Source: Ichthyophis bannanicus (taxonomy: Eukaryota; Chordata; Amphibia; Gymnophiona; Ichthyophiidae). From it: a DNA stretch of 64,000 nt. The translations under genes were made by a program, and so were the position numbers. Position 1 is the stretch's first letter. Each line of letters opens with the position of its first letter. Location of the stretch: positions 8,138,234 through 8,202,233 of the forward strand of contig CM066047.1 in NCBI GenBank assembly GCA_033557465.1, read 5' to 3'. Shown here piece by piece: positions 21,869 to 32,091 of the stretch. The notes below the pieces were generated by a model. It ran no database searches. It was not told the origin of the DNA and worked only from the letters and a program-made list of their open reading frames with translations.

Positions 21869-24800
21869 TTAATAATGGTTTATGGACCTTTCCTCCAGGA
21901 ACTTGTCCAAACCTTTTTTAAACCCAGCTACACTAACAGCCTTTACTACATCCTCCGGTAACAAATTCCAGAGTTTGATTACACGTTGAGTGAAAAAATA
22001 TTTTCTTTTATTAGTCTTAAATAGTTTACCCTGTAGCTTCATTGCATGTCCCCTAGTCTTTCTATATTCTGATAAGGTAAACAATTGATCTACATTTACC
22101 CGTTCCACTCCGTTCATTAATTTATAGACTTCTATCATATCTCCCCTCAGCCGTCTCTTTTCCAGGTTAAAGAGCCCTAACCTTTTTAGCCTTTCTTCAT
22201 AGGAGTATCCTTCCATCCCCTTTACCATTTTGGTGGCTCTTCTCTGAACCTTTTCTAAAATCGCTATATCCTTTTTAAGATACGGCGACCAGAATTGCAC
22301 ACAATATTCAAGGTGCGGTCTCACCATGGAACGATATAGAGGTATTATAATATCTTTTGTTTTATTTTCCATTCCTTTCCTTATCATACCTAGCATTCTA
22401 TTTGCTCTCTTGGCCGCCGCTGCACACTGGGCCGAGGGTTTTTAACAAGGTATCCACAATGACGCCTAAATCTTTTTCCTGGGTGGTGGTTCCTAATGTG
22501 GAACCTTGCATCGTGTAACCATAGTTTGGGTTGTTCTTCCCTAGGTGCATAACCTTGCACTTGTCCACATTAAATTTCATCTGCCATCTTGATGCCCAGT
22601 CTTCCAATTTATCAAGATCCTCTTGCAATTTTCCACAATCCTCTTGGGTTTTAACAACTTTAAATAGTTTTGTGTCATCTGCAAATTTGATAACCTCACT
22701 CGTTATTCCACTTTCCAGGTCATTTATGAATATGTCAAAAAGCAGCGGACCCAGCACAGATCCCTGGGGTACACCACTATTCACCTTTCTCCATTGGGAA
22801 AATTGGCCATTTAGCCCTACCCTCTGCTTTCTATCTTTTAACCAGTTCCTGATCCACAATAGTACACTGCCTCCTATCCCATGACTCTTAGTTTTGCCAA
22901 AGGTCTCTGATGAGGGACCTTGTCAAAGGCTTTCTGAAAGTCCAGATACACAATATCAACCGACTCACCTTTGTCCACCTGATTATTCACTCCTTCAAAA
23001 AAACATAACAGATTAGTAAGACAAGATCTTTCTTGTCTAAAGCCATGTTGGCTGTCTCCCATTAGGTCATGACTATCTATGTGCTGAGTAATTGTATTCT
23101 TTATGATGGTTTCTACCATTTTTCCCGGTACTGACGTTAGGCTCACAGGTCTGTAGTTTCCCGGATCACCCCTGGAACCCTTTTTAAAAATTGGTGTTAC
23201 ATTGGTGATCCTCCAATCTTCAGGTATTAGAGATGATTTTAATGATAGTTCACAGATTACTAATAGCAGGTCTGCAATCTCATATTTCAGTTCTTTAACA
23301 CCCTTGGATGTATACCATCCGGCCCAGGTGATTTGCTACTCTTCAGTTTATCTAATAGTTGTAATACATCTTCCCGATGTATCGATATTTCCTTCAATTC
23401 TTCCACACCTTTAAATACCACTTCAGTCATGGGAAACATCCCTATATCTTCCTCAGTAAAGACTGAAGCAAAGAATTCATTCAGTCTCTCCGCTATCGCC
23501 TTGTCGCCTCTTAGTGCTCCTTTAACCCCTTTATCATCTAATGGACCGACTCTCTCACAGGTTTTTTGCTACGAATGTACTTGAAAAGGTCTTTACTTCG
23601 CGTTTTTGCTTCCGCAGCAAGCTTCTTCTCAAATTCTCCCTTTGCCTGCCTTATCAATGCCTTGCATTTGACTTGCCAGTGCTTGTGCTGTTTCCAGGTT
23701 TCATCCTTTGGCTCTTTTTTCCATTTCCTGAAGGATGCTTTTTTGGCAACAACAGCCTCTCTGACCTCACCTTTAAACAATGCTGGCAGTTTTTTGGACT
23801 TCCTTCCACTTTTCTTAAAGCGTGGAATAAAGCTGGTCTGGGCTACCAAGATAGTATTTTTCAACAACAGCCAAGCCTGATGTACGTCTTTAACATTTGC
23901 AACTGCTCCTTTTAGTTTTTTCTTAACTGTTTTCCTCATTTTATCATAGGGGCTTGTTTACAAAGCCGCGGTAGCGGTTCGCGGTCGTTATCGGAGCCGC
24001 GGCCCCAATGAAATCAATGGGGCCGCGGCTCCGATAACGACCGCGAACCGCTACCGCGGCTTTGTAAACAAGCCCCATAGTCTCCCTTTCGAAAGTTAAA
24101 AGGTAGTACTGTGGATTTCCTTACTATCCCTCCTCCACTAATTAAATCAAAGGCAATCATGCTATGATCACTATTGCCAAGTGGCCCCAACAACCTTATC
24201 TCTTGCACTAGATCTGGTGTTCCAGTAAGGACTAGGTCTAATATGGCTTCCCCTCTGGTCAGTTCATGAACCAGCTGCTCCAAGAAGCAGTCATATATTT
24301 CATCTAGGAGCTTTATCTTCCTAGCATGTCCTGATGTGACACTGACCCAGTCGATACCGGGGTAGTTGAAATCACCCATTATTATTACTGCGCTGTAACT
24401 TGTTAGCTTCCTTGATTTCTTTGAGCATTTCATCATCCATTTGGTCATTCTGGCCAGGCGCTCGATAGTACAACCCCACTGCCATTGCCTTCCCCCTTTT
24501 ACATGGAATTTCAATGCATATAGATTCTACATCAGATTTTGCTTCCTGCAAAACTTTAATCCTTTCTGACTCAATGCCCTCTCTAACAGAGAGAGCAACC
24601 CCTCCACCAATTTGATCAGCTCTATCATTTCGATATAGATTGTACCCAGGTATCACAGTGTCCCACTGGTTGTCCTCCTTCCACCATGTCTCTGATATTC
24701 CAATCATATCTAACCTTTCATTTAGTGCTATATATTCTAACTCTCCCATCTTATTTTTTAGACTTCTAGCATTTGCATACAAGCATTTTAGAGAATGTAT

Positions 24801-24956
24801 TTTATTCATATTAATTTGGCTATTGTTAGACATGGGTAATTTGGGATCTTTAAGCTCTGTCTGCTCCTTACTTGAGGGCATTTGGGCTACTTTACTCTTT
24901 TGTGGAAACTCTCTGTTTTTGGTAGTATCCTTCAAAGATACATTCTTCCGAACCAT
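21869..24956 (-). pseudogene. CR1 family 1 ORF2: AP endonuclease and reverse transcriptase
   Basis: EN: LYANARSLKNKMGEL, GISETWW, GVALSVREG, MGDFNYPGIDW and GNSDHSMIAF give the Asn, Glu, Asp/Asn and Asp-His catalytic set. The linker (23939-23538) is basic. RT: SLTSVPGKMVETII, DIVYLDFQKAFDKVPH, SGVPQGSVLGPLLF, KFADDTKLF (about 22690). The C-terminal region (22396-21869) is an open 175-codon frame. Breaks: frameshift near 24400, the hairpin at 23949-24076, frameshifts near 23540, 22880 and 22400. All catalytic motifs are present, but no continuous frame remains. Confidence 0.92.
23949..24076. mobile_element. 128-bp near-perfect palindrome (hairpin MITE)
   Basis: Two arms of about 64 bp meet at 24012/24013 and pair almost completely; I find a mismatch only in the central CCCCAATGAAATCAATGGGG. 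The ends are GGGGCTTGTTTAC and its complement. Flanks are ATA on both sides (23946-23948 and 24077-24079), a 3-bp duplication. The CR1 copy at 2566-2580 gives the empty site, with one copy of the trinucleotide. A GC-rich core (CCGCGGTAGCGG) lies in AT-rich surroundings. It lacks coding capacity and must move using another element's transposase. Confidence 0.93.
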
Positions 24957-24991
24957 CCGCTCTTGGGCGACTGTCGGCTTTCCCCTAATAT

Positions 24992-25887
24992 CTAGTTTAA
25001 AAGCTGCTCTCTCTCTTTTTTAAAGGTTAATGCCAGCAGCCTGGTTCCATCCCGGTTAAGATGAAGCCCATCCCTTCGGAAGAGCCCCTCCTTTCCCCAG
25101 AATGTTCCCCAGTTCCTAACAAATCCAAAACCATCACCTCTGCACCATTGTCTCATCCACGCATTGAGACTCCGGAGCTCTGCCTGCCTTTTGGGTCCTG
25201 CGCGTGGAACAGGAAGCATTTCGGAGAATGCTACCCTGGAAGTTCTGGATTTCAACTTCCTACCTAAAAGCCTAAATTTAGCCTCCAGAACCTCCCTACC
25301 ACATTTTCCTATGTCATTGGTACCGACATGTACCAAGACAGCAGACTCCTCCCCAGCACTATCTAAGACCTTATCTAGGTGGCGCGTGAGGTCCGCTACC
25401 TTCGCACCAGGCAGGCATGTTACCAGGCGATCCTCACGTCCACCAGCCACCCAGCTATCTACATGCCTAATGATCGAATCAACAACTATAACGGCTGTCC
25501 TAACCTTCCCTCATGGGCACATGGCCCTGGAGAAACGTCCTCGGTGCGAGAGGGTTTTACATTACCTGGAGGACAGGTCCTAGTTACAAGATCACTTCCT
25601 GCCACACCAGGGAGATGCTCTCCTGTCACGTGACCTCTCTCCTCCATCGCAACAGGGATGCTGCCAGACTGGAGGTGGGACTTCAGGACTATATCCCTGT
25701 AGGTCTCGTCTATGTACCTCTCTGTCTGTCTTATGCTTTCCAAGTCTGCTACTTTAGCCTCTAGAGAACGGACTCGTTCCCTAGTGCACACGTAAGACCT
25801 CTCACCAACTGGGAGAAAAGCATACATGTGACACTCAATGCAAAAGACTGGAAAGCCCCCATCCCGCTGCTGGACTGCTGTCTGCAT
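24992..25887 (-). pseudogene. CR1 family 1 ORF1 with SGNH esterase-like domain
   Basis: Starts at 25887 (MQTAVQQRDGGFPVFCIECH), with a Cys-rich head (CIECHMYAF..YVC), then a coiled coil (RVRSLEAKVADLES). A frameshift near 25486 moves it to the frame ending at 24992. The second part holds VDSIIRHVDSW (position of the SGNH GDS block, here VDS), the block GTNDIGKCGRE (G-x-N-D) and DGLHLNRDG (D-x-x-H), the conserved Asn, Asp and His of SGNH hydrolases. In CR1 ORF1 proteins this domain is thought to work with RNA/lipid binding during retrotransposition. The length of about 300 aa fits the family. Confidence 0.85.
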
Positions 25888-26279
25888 CTTAGTTTTAAGT
25901 TTGTGTTTAGATCTAAGTTCTTTACTTACTAAGGGTTGCTATGGATATTTATACGAATAAAACTGTACCTAATACGTGTAATATACCTTGTTCATCTGAA
26001 GCTTAACTAATCTCAGGTCCTTAGTGTATGACTGATTTGGGTAATGAGCTTCACCTGAGAGCACCTCTTGTCTTTTAAGATGTGTAAGTACCTATAAAGC
26101 TACGATTATTCCAGGGGTGGGTGGGTTTGGGGAGGGAGGGAGGGAGGGAAATAACACTTATTAAAAGAGGGCTGCTACACAGTACCCTGTCTTGTGCTGC
26201 TGAGGTAAGCTATATTCTGATTTGATTTAAATTATAGCTCTTAGCTGCTGCTAGGCTCTAACTTCTTATGAAATTTAAA

Positions 26280-26495
26280 CTACAAGCTCTCTGCTGGGTT
26301 CTAAATTTAACCAGAAAGCTCTCTTCTGTGTTTTAAATTTAAGCTAAAAGTACTTTGCTGATGCTAGGCCCTGAGTGACTATTCAATTTAGACTACAAGC
26401 TCTCTGCTGGGTTCCAAATGTAACCAGAAAGCTCTCTTCTGTGTTTTAAATTTAAGCTAAAAGTACTTTGCTGTTACTAGGCCCTGAGTGACTAT
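26280..26495 (-). repeat. 113-bp tandem repeat in CR1 5' UTR
   Basis: CTACAAGCTCTCTGCTGGGTT starts at 26280 and again at 26393 (113 bp apart). The second unit lacks its last ten bases or so at 26495. Each unit contains ACCAGAAAGCTCTCTTCTGTG and AAGTACTTTGCTG. A more diverged unit appears to precede it near 26230-26280 (TAGCTCTTAGCTGCTGCTAGGC). It lies directly upstream of CR1 family-1 ORF1 (minus strand), where LINE promoter monomers are expected; the promoter role is inferred. Confidence 0.75.
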
Positions 26496-26854
26496 TTTTT
26501 CTGCTAGCCATTCCTCTCCGTATGCACCCAAGCATCCTTCTAGCTTTTGCCGTCGCCTTTTCTACCTGTTTAGCTACTTTAAGATCATCAGAAACAACCA
26601 CGCTTAGGTCCCGCTCTTCTTTAGTGGACAAAAGTACTTCACCTCCTATACTGTATTGCTCCCTTGGATTGCTGCAGCCCAAATGCATGACCTTACGTTT
26701 TTTAACATTAAATCCCAGCTGCCAAATTCTAGACCATTCTTCAAGCTTAGCTAGATCCCTCCTCATGTTATCTACACCTTCCTGGGTGTCTACTCTATTG
26801 CAGATTTTGGTATCATCTGCAAAGAGGCAAACCTTACCCGACAGCCCTTCCGCT

Positions 26855-28362
26855 TGTCAGACGGCTGCCTGGGTGAGAATCTTCACAGTCTTGGCAAGTG
26901 CATATATCTATATGATTTGCAAGGGATTGTGGGCAATGCAGTTCATTCACACCAGACACAGCTGCTCACAATAATTAGTTGTGCTTTTGGGTAAAGCCAA
27001 TAAGATATTTATTTATGGGGTTATTTCTCCCAACACAGATATGCTTGGTAGCACATAAATCAGGTTACTTGCTTCCAGTGTTTAACTTGGAAAAACAAAA
27101 TCAAAATCAGGAAAACAACATTCAAACTTGTCAGGCATTAGCTAATGTTTTCTTAGCATATATCAAACAACAAACCAAAAGCTACAAAGAGAAAAAAAAC
27201 TGTTCTTTTCAGGTTAAATTCTTATATCTTCCCACATAGATTCAGAAGTGATTCTCTCCTAGCTCACAAGCAATTAGGTAAGGCTCAATTGCTAGCAGTT
27301 ATCCAGCTGAAACCCCTTAGCTGGTTTGCTTTCTACTGCGTGGCTAGAAATCTTACTCAGGACCTTTTCTGAGTAGATTAAAGAACAAGTTTGTATTTCT
27401 TGGTGATGGTTGCTGTACTTTATAACAGAAAATCAACAAAGGAGTTTGGACAGAGAGTAGTCCATATAAACACATTCTTCATCTGCAATCATTCCCCCTT
27501 CTTCAACAAGCATGGGTTCAATATCATGGATTGGCACAGATGAATCTCTCAATGGAGCACTTTCAGGAGAATACTTGTTTCCCTGCTGTCTTTCAAGGTT
27601 ATAGCTAGGGCATAGATCAGTGTTCATACCTGAGCTTCCATTGCTGTTAGAGTTCCTCTCTATATAGCCTGGCCAGTATGTAGTCCAGTTCTTATGTCCA
27701 GCCTTCCAATCCAGATCCCTGGACACTGGATCTCTCTTCACATACCTTCTGGCACGGGTCTTAGGGTCCCTTCCACGTGCAGCCGTCTCCCTCACAGGTA
27801 GCGTCTGGAGATTGCAGCACCATTCCTCTGGCTTTCCCCAGTCCAATGGTGTATGTTGGCCCTTGAAATGCCTCCCAGTATACGTACTGCTCTGGACTCT
27901 TCTAGACCTCTCAAAGGCTTTTCTCTTCCTTCTTCCAAAGGGTTTCTTTCCCTCTCTGTCCGTCCGGTTTGGCTTCTGCTTCTGATGATCCTTCAGATGA
28001 AACTGATGATCAAGCTCAAACTGATTCTCAGGATAATGAGGATAATTCTCTGTAGAATAAACTCTACCTTTATTCTGCCTAGATGAGTGCTCCCCCCTAA
28101 AACAGCGCAGCTGTGCTGAATCAGGCCCTGCCCTTTGAGATGAGTGCTTAGGGATTACCTCATAGCCCTCCTGATTGAACTCACGCTTCCCCACTTCAGC
28201 TCCTCTAATGGCTGTTGGAAACCTGGTGCATTCTGGGACTGGTAGTCTTTTATGGGAAAATTCTGTTTTCTTATTTCTACCAGAACTGACCGGTTGCTTG
28301 TTCAGAGTCACTTCACCTTTTCTATAGCTCCTTCCTGAGCTATGATAAGCTTCCTTATCACA
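26855..28362 (-). mobile_element. TG...CA ORF-bearing element, copy 1 (1508 bp, TSD CGCT)
   Basis: Flanked by CGCT at 26851-26854 and 28363-28366. The element begins TGTCAGACGG on the plus strand and ends TTATCACA, so on the minus strand it runs TGTGATAAGG ... CGTCTGACA. The TG...CA ends and 4-bp duplication are LTR-retroelement integration marks, yet no pair of long terminal repeats is visible within it; it may be a solo LTR. The 3' part (minus strand, near 27030-27000) has GGGAGAAATAA then AAATAAATAT, also found in copy 2 at 44942-44973. Confidence 0.7.
27433..28362 (-). CDS. ORF of TG...CA element copy 1, unknown product
   Basis: An open frame of about 309 codons runs from the first bases of the element (TGT GAT = Cys-Asp) to the stop at 27433. 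There is no upstream ATG inside the element: in this insertion the frame continues from CR1 sequence and so starts as a fusion. The product is hydrophilic and basic (KKPFGRRKRKAFERSRR) with many Arg/Ser/Asn, then an acidic end (MLVEEGGMIADEECVYMDYS). The short motif MDYS near the C-terminus sits where copies 2 and 3 have MDCS. No catalytic motif or transmembrane segment seen. It could be a gag-like or accessory protein; function unknown. It is unbroken, unlike most frames here. Confidence 0.45.
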   Translation of the reverse strand, partial: CDKEAYHSSGRSYRKGEVTLNKQPVSSGRNKKTEFSHKRLPVPECTRFPTAIRGAEVGKREFNQEGYEVIPKHSSQRAGPDSAQLRCFRGEHSSRQNKGRVYSTENYPHYPENQFELDHQFHLKDHQKQKPNRTDREGKKPFGRRKRKAFERSRRVQSSTYTGRHFKGQHTPLDWGKPEEWCCNLQTLPVRETAARGRDPKTRARRYVKRDPVSRDLDWKAGHKNWTTYWPGYIERNSNSNGSSGMNTDLCPSYNLERQQGNKYSPESAPLRDSSVPIHDIEPMLVEEGGMIADEECVYMDYSLSKLLC

Positions 28363-28604
28363 CGCTATATCACTAACAAAGATGTTAAAAAGAATCGGAC
28401 CAAGGACAGATCCCTGGGGCACACCACTGGTAACATCCTTCTCCTCAGAGTGAGCTCCATTTACTTGTACTCTTTGTCGCCTCCCACCCAACCAATTTCT
28501 AACCCAAGCAGTAACTTTAGGGTCCATCCCTAGGGTGCTCAGTTTGTTTATAAGTCGCCTGTGAGGAACAGTGTCAAAGGCTTTACTGAAATCTAAATAC
28601 CTTG

Positions 28605-29208
28605 AGTATTGTGTGCAATTCTGGTCACCATATCTTAAAAAAGATATAGCATTATTAGAAAAGGTACAGAGAAGAGCCACCAAAACGGTAAAGGGGATGG
28701 AAGGATACCCCTATGAAGAGAGACTAAAAAGGTTAGGGCTCTTCAACCTGGAAAAGAGACGGCTGAGGGAGATACGATAGAGGTCTATAAATTAATGAAT
28801 GGAGTGGAACAGGTAAACGTAGATCGATTGTTTACGTCATCAGAATATAGAAAGACTAGGGGTCATGCAATGAAGCTACAGGATAAACTATTTAAGATTA
28901 GTAAGAGAAAATATTTTTTCACTCAACGTGTAATCAAACTCTGAAATTTACCGGAGGATGTAGTAAAAGCTGTTAGTGTAGCTGGGTTTAAAAAAGGTTT
29001 GGACAAGTTCCTGGAGGAAAGATCCATAAACCATTATTAAAAGGGACACAGGATATCACTGCTTGAATCAATACAAGCACTGTGGAAGCTGTGTCTTTTG
29101 GGTCAACTGCTAGGTACTTATGACCTAGATTGGCCACTGTTGGAAATAGGATTCTGGGCTTGATGGACCTTGGTCTGACCCAGTATGGCATATCTTATGT
29201 TCTTATGA
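28605..29208 (+). mobile_element. CR1 LINE, family 1, 3' end fragment
   Basis: Begins at [20 protein letters not shown] and ends with the family tail (CAGTATGGCATATCTTATGT, then TTCTTATG). The frame breaks near 28775 where one base is missing (CTGAGGGAGATACG). It is joined directly to a family-2 CR1 of opposite strand at 28604. Confidence 0.9.
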
Positions 29209-29767
29209 CTTCTCCCCTTCCTTCTCTACACATATTCAACAGATTGCTAAAACCTGTCATTCCTTTCTCTATAACATTAATAAAATCCACCCCTTCCTCT
29301 CTGAGCACACTACTAAAACTCTTGTCCACTCTTTAGTTACCTTCCATCTTGCCTATTGCAATCTCCTCCTTGCTGGTCTCCCACAGTCACCTCTCTCCTC
29401 TTAAATCTATTCGGTACTCTGCTGTGTGGCTAATCTTCCGCCTGCCCCGATACTCATATAACCCCTCTTCAGAAATCACTTCACTAGCTCCCCTTCCATT
29501 GCAGTATCCATTTTAAACTCCTCCTTCTAACCTATAAATGCATTCACTCTACTGCCCCTCATTACCTTTCCTCTCTCCCTACACCCCTCCTCGTGAACTC
29601 CGCTCCTCCTCCGACATTCTTCTCTCTATGCCCTTTTCTTCTACTGCCAATTCCAGACTTCAATCTTTTCACCTTGCTGCCCCTTATGCCTGGAACAAAC
29701 TTCCTGTATCGTTATGTCAAGTCTCATCTCTTGCCCTCTTCAAATCCATGTTAAAGGCCACTTTTGG
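29209..29767 (+). mobile_element. L2/Rex-like LINE 3' fragment
   Basis: A pyrimidine-rich segment whose translation gives YCNLLLAGLPQ and, at 29538-29760, CPSLPFLSPYTPPRELRSSS and APYAWNKLPVSLCQVSSLA, the C-terminal pattern of L2/Rex1-type ORF2 (the block APxxWNxLP). Frames are broken. It is clearly a different lineage from the neighbouring CR1 pieces; I am unsure between L2 and Rex1. Confidence 0.6.
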
Positions 29768-30575
29768 ATTTAATGCAAATAAGTGCAGAGTCAAGCACTT
29801 GGGGTGCAGAAATCCAAAGGAAATGTATGCAATAGGGGAAGAGAGGCTGTGTGCATGGACCAGGAGAGAGACCTTGGAGTGCTAGTGTTTGAGGATCTCA
29901 TTGTAACAAAACAATGCAACAAGGCTGTAACCAAAGCCAGAAGGATGCTGGGCTGCATACAGAGAGGAACAAACAGCAGAAAGGAGAAGCTATTAATGTA
30001 CAAGTCGTTGGTGAGCCTCACTTGGAGTATTGTGTTCAGTTTTGGAGAACATATCTCACAAAGGACATAAAAAGACTCAAAGTGGTTCAGAGGAAGGCAA
30101 ACAAAATGATTTAGAGCCTGCGCCAGACGACCTAAATATGTATACCCTAAAGGAGAGGAGGGATAGGGGAGAAATGATACAAACATTTAAATACTTAAAG
30201 GGTATCAATGAACAAACAAACCTTTTTCAAAGAAGAGGAAGCTGTAAGATTATAGGGCATATGATGCCATTGCAAGGCCGTAAACTTAAAAGCAACATCA
30301 GGAAATACTTTTTCACTGAAAGGGTTGTGGATGCATCGAATGCCCTCCCGATGGAGGTGATGGGGGCAAATACAGTGACGGAATACAAAATGGCATGGGA
30401 CAGACACTATGGATCCCTTTATAGCAAGAGGATGAAATGAAAGCAAATATCTTTTAATAGAGGGGGGCCCACCTGCACGGAGCAGCAGGTACAACCCTAA
30501 CACAGGCATGGGGGGGGGGGGTGGAGTAATCTGCATTGAGCTGCAGTTACAACCGACACTGCTGTATTTAAAGCC
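29768..30575 (+). mobile_element. CR1 LINE, third family, 3' end
   Basis: CR1-type C-terminal region, diverged from families 1 and 2: [71 protein letters not shown] (29783-30440). Frameshifts near 29885, 30060 and 30110. The GC-rich 3' UTR follows (CTGCACGGAGCAGCAGGTAC near 30472). Confidence 0.8.
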
Positions 30576-30599
30576 TTCTAACATGACTTTGTTCTCCCT

Positions 30600-31957
30600 G
30601 TCCTCTCTTTTACAGCAGTATAAAGACACTTCCCTTGAAACCAAAACTCTATGGACTTCATGGGGTGCATCCTGTGATACTCAGGGCTACTGGAAGAAGG
30701 AGCACCTACTGATTTTCTCTGACTCTCTTTTGTTTCCACTTGCTCTGTTCCTGCATCATAAACTTCACTTATCCGCTGCAGCCATGACTCATGCCTTTGC
30801 GGTATTGTGGTATCACCCGAAGTTTGTTTCTGTGGCACAGGCCGTGTATGCAGCTTGCTTGGATTGCTTGCAGGCTGGCAGGGTGGGGCCCCTTCTGAAG
30901 GTTGCTGCTGCTCTTCCCCAGCCCTCTGGCCCGTTTCTGATTTTGCAGCTTGACTTTATTTATTTATTACAATTTCTTATATACCACGCTATTCGGTATC
31001 AGCGCGGTTTACATCATAACACAACGACCATAACAACAAGCTGTCTGGTTTTACATCGAACAGGAGTGCAAACTTGAATAACAGGGGTTAAGTATATACA
31101 TGAGATATTTACACGGAACAAGGTTAGGTAAAAATCACATAACAAATGTAAGGGTCTTTCTAGAGTGGGTCGTTTCTTCTGTGCCAGAGGAGGGAGGCGG
31201 TATTTGTTGGTGATCACTTGTCTTTTCTCTGGTTGGGTGGAGGCTTATCCCACTACCAGCATGGCAGCTGGGGTTGTCATAAAATTGTTGCTCACTCAGT
31301 TTATTCCTGTCTGGGGTGTACCTTTTGTTCTTTCTTCTGATCAGGGTCCGGCCTTCATTGCACGTGTCTGGGAGGATATTGAAAATTGGTTTGGTGTAAA
31401 AAGACAGTTCCACACGCCCTATCATCCGCAAATCTCTGGCCAAGTGGAGTGGATGAATAGGACTCTCAAAGGTTTCTTGCGCACTATGACACAGGATTGG
31501 GCTACAGATTGGACAGAAGCCCTTCCTTTTGCCCTTATGGCAGTGCGTAACTCCCCCCCAGCGCACTCGAGGAGGTGACACCATATGAAATAGTTACTGG
31601 ACGTCCAGCTACTTCTCCACATGCCTTGGCAGTTATCCCAGACCCCCAGTTGTTGCGCAGCGATATCTTGACCTATTGTGCGCGATTGCACTCAGCTCTG
31701 TCTATTTCCCCTTTATTGAAGGTGAATCCTCAACAAGATGCTCCTCCAGAATCATCCCATCCGGACGTGAAACCAGGGGATTGGGTCCTGATTAAGAATT
31801 TGCATCCCAAGACACTTCTGGCTCCAAAATTCCTAGGTCCATTTCGTGTACTTCTGGTGGGATATTCAGCCTGTAAATTGGAAGGACATTCTCGTTGGAT
31901 ACATCTTACGCAGTGTAAGAAGGCTTCCTCACAAGCTTCAGAAGATTCCCCGCATCC
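30600..31957 (+). pseudogene. Endogenous retrovirus pol 3' part: integrase
   Basis: Integrase of a gamma/epsilon-like endogenous retrovirus. Upstream of 30953 lies the end of RNase H and the integrase zinc-binding part; a SINE-like repeat interrupts it at 30953-31143. The catalytic core follows (31165-31578) with SDQGPAFIARVWEDI and SGQVEWMNRTLKG, giving the second Asp and the Glu of D,D-35-E. The C-terminal SH3-like domain (31575-31960) has PGDWVLIKNLHPKT and ends near a WIHLTQCKK block. A frameshift near 31575 and the nested repeat inactivate it. The L1 at 31958 cuts off whatever followed. It is related to env at 37955-39421 beyond the L1. Confidence 0.85.
30953..31143. repeat. SINE-like repeat, copy B, inside ERV integrase
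   Basis: Same layout as copy A at 48-296: TTTATTTATT, then ATACCACGCTATTCGGTATC and GCGGTTTACAT. It interrupts the retroviral integrase frame between LILQLDF and the following core, so it inserted after the retrovirus. Limits are approximate and no clear target duplication was found. Confidence 0.6.
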
Positions 31958-32091
31958 GGGGGGCGGAGCCTGATGTCCAGCGGGTTAGACGCTTCGCGCT
32001 GAAGCTCCCGAGAGGCCTACTCAGAATCCTGATTTAATACCTACATAAACTTAATATTTTGCTCCGAACTTACCGGGGTGCCTCGGGGGGG

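Larger units (their letters stand above)
21712..26495 (-). mobile_element. CR1 LINE, family 1, nearly full length (4.8 kb)
   Basis: From the 5' UTR with tandem repeats (26495-25888), through ORF1 (25887-24992) and ORF2 (24956-21869), to the family-1 3' end near 21712. It is the most complete copy of family 1 here. It carries a 128-bp hairpin insertion at 23949-24076 between the endonuclease and the RT linker. Both ORFs have a few frameshifts, so it is a recent but dead copy. Confidence 0.93.
26496..28604 (-). mobile_element. CR1 LINE, family 2, split by TG...CA element
   Basis: Two segments, 26496-26854 and 28367-28604, on the minus strand, encode [22 protein letters not shown] and SGVPQGSVLGPILFNIFVSD on the right and LAKLEEWSRIWQLGFNVKK on the left. 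They are interrupted exactly at CGCT by the 1508-bp element. The uninterrupted copy at 49150-49175 supplies the empty site. Truncated at both ends. Confidence 0.9.

Noticed and set aside
27433..28683. Single 416-codon minus-strand ORF
   Set aside because: It is a chimera: the first part is CR1 RT on both strands' fragments, and only the part after 28362 downstream belongs to the inserted TG...CA element.
30508..31077. 189-codon ORF taken as one protein
   Set aside because: Joins a CR1 tail, retroviral pol and a SINE-like repeat; only the middle part is real pol sequence.
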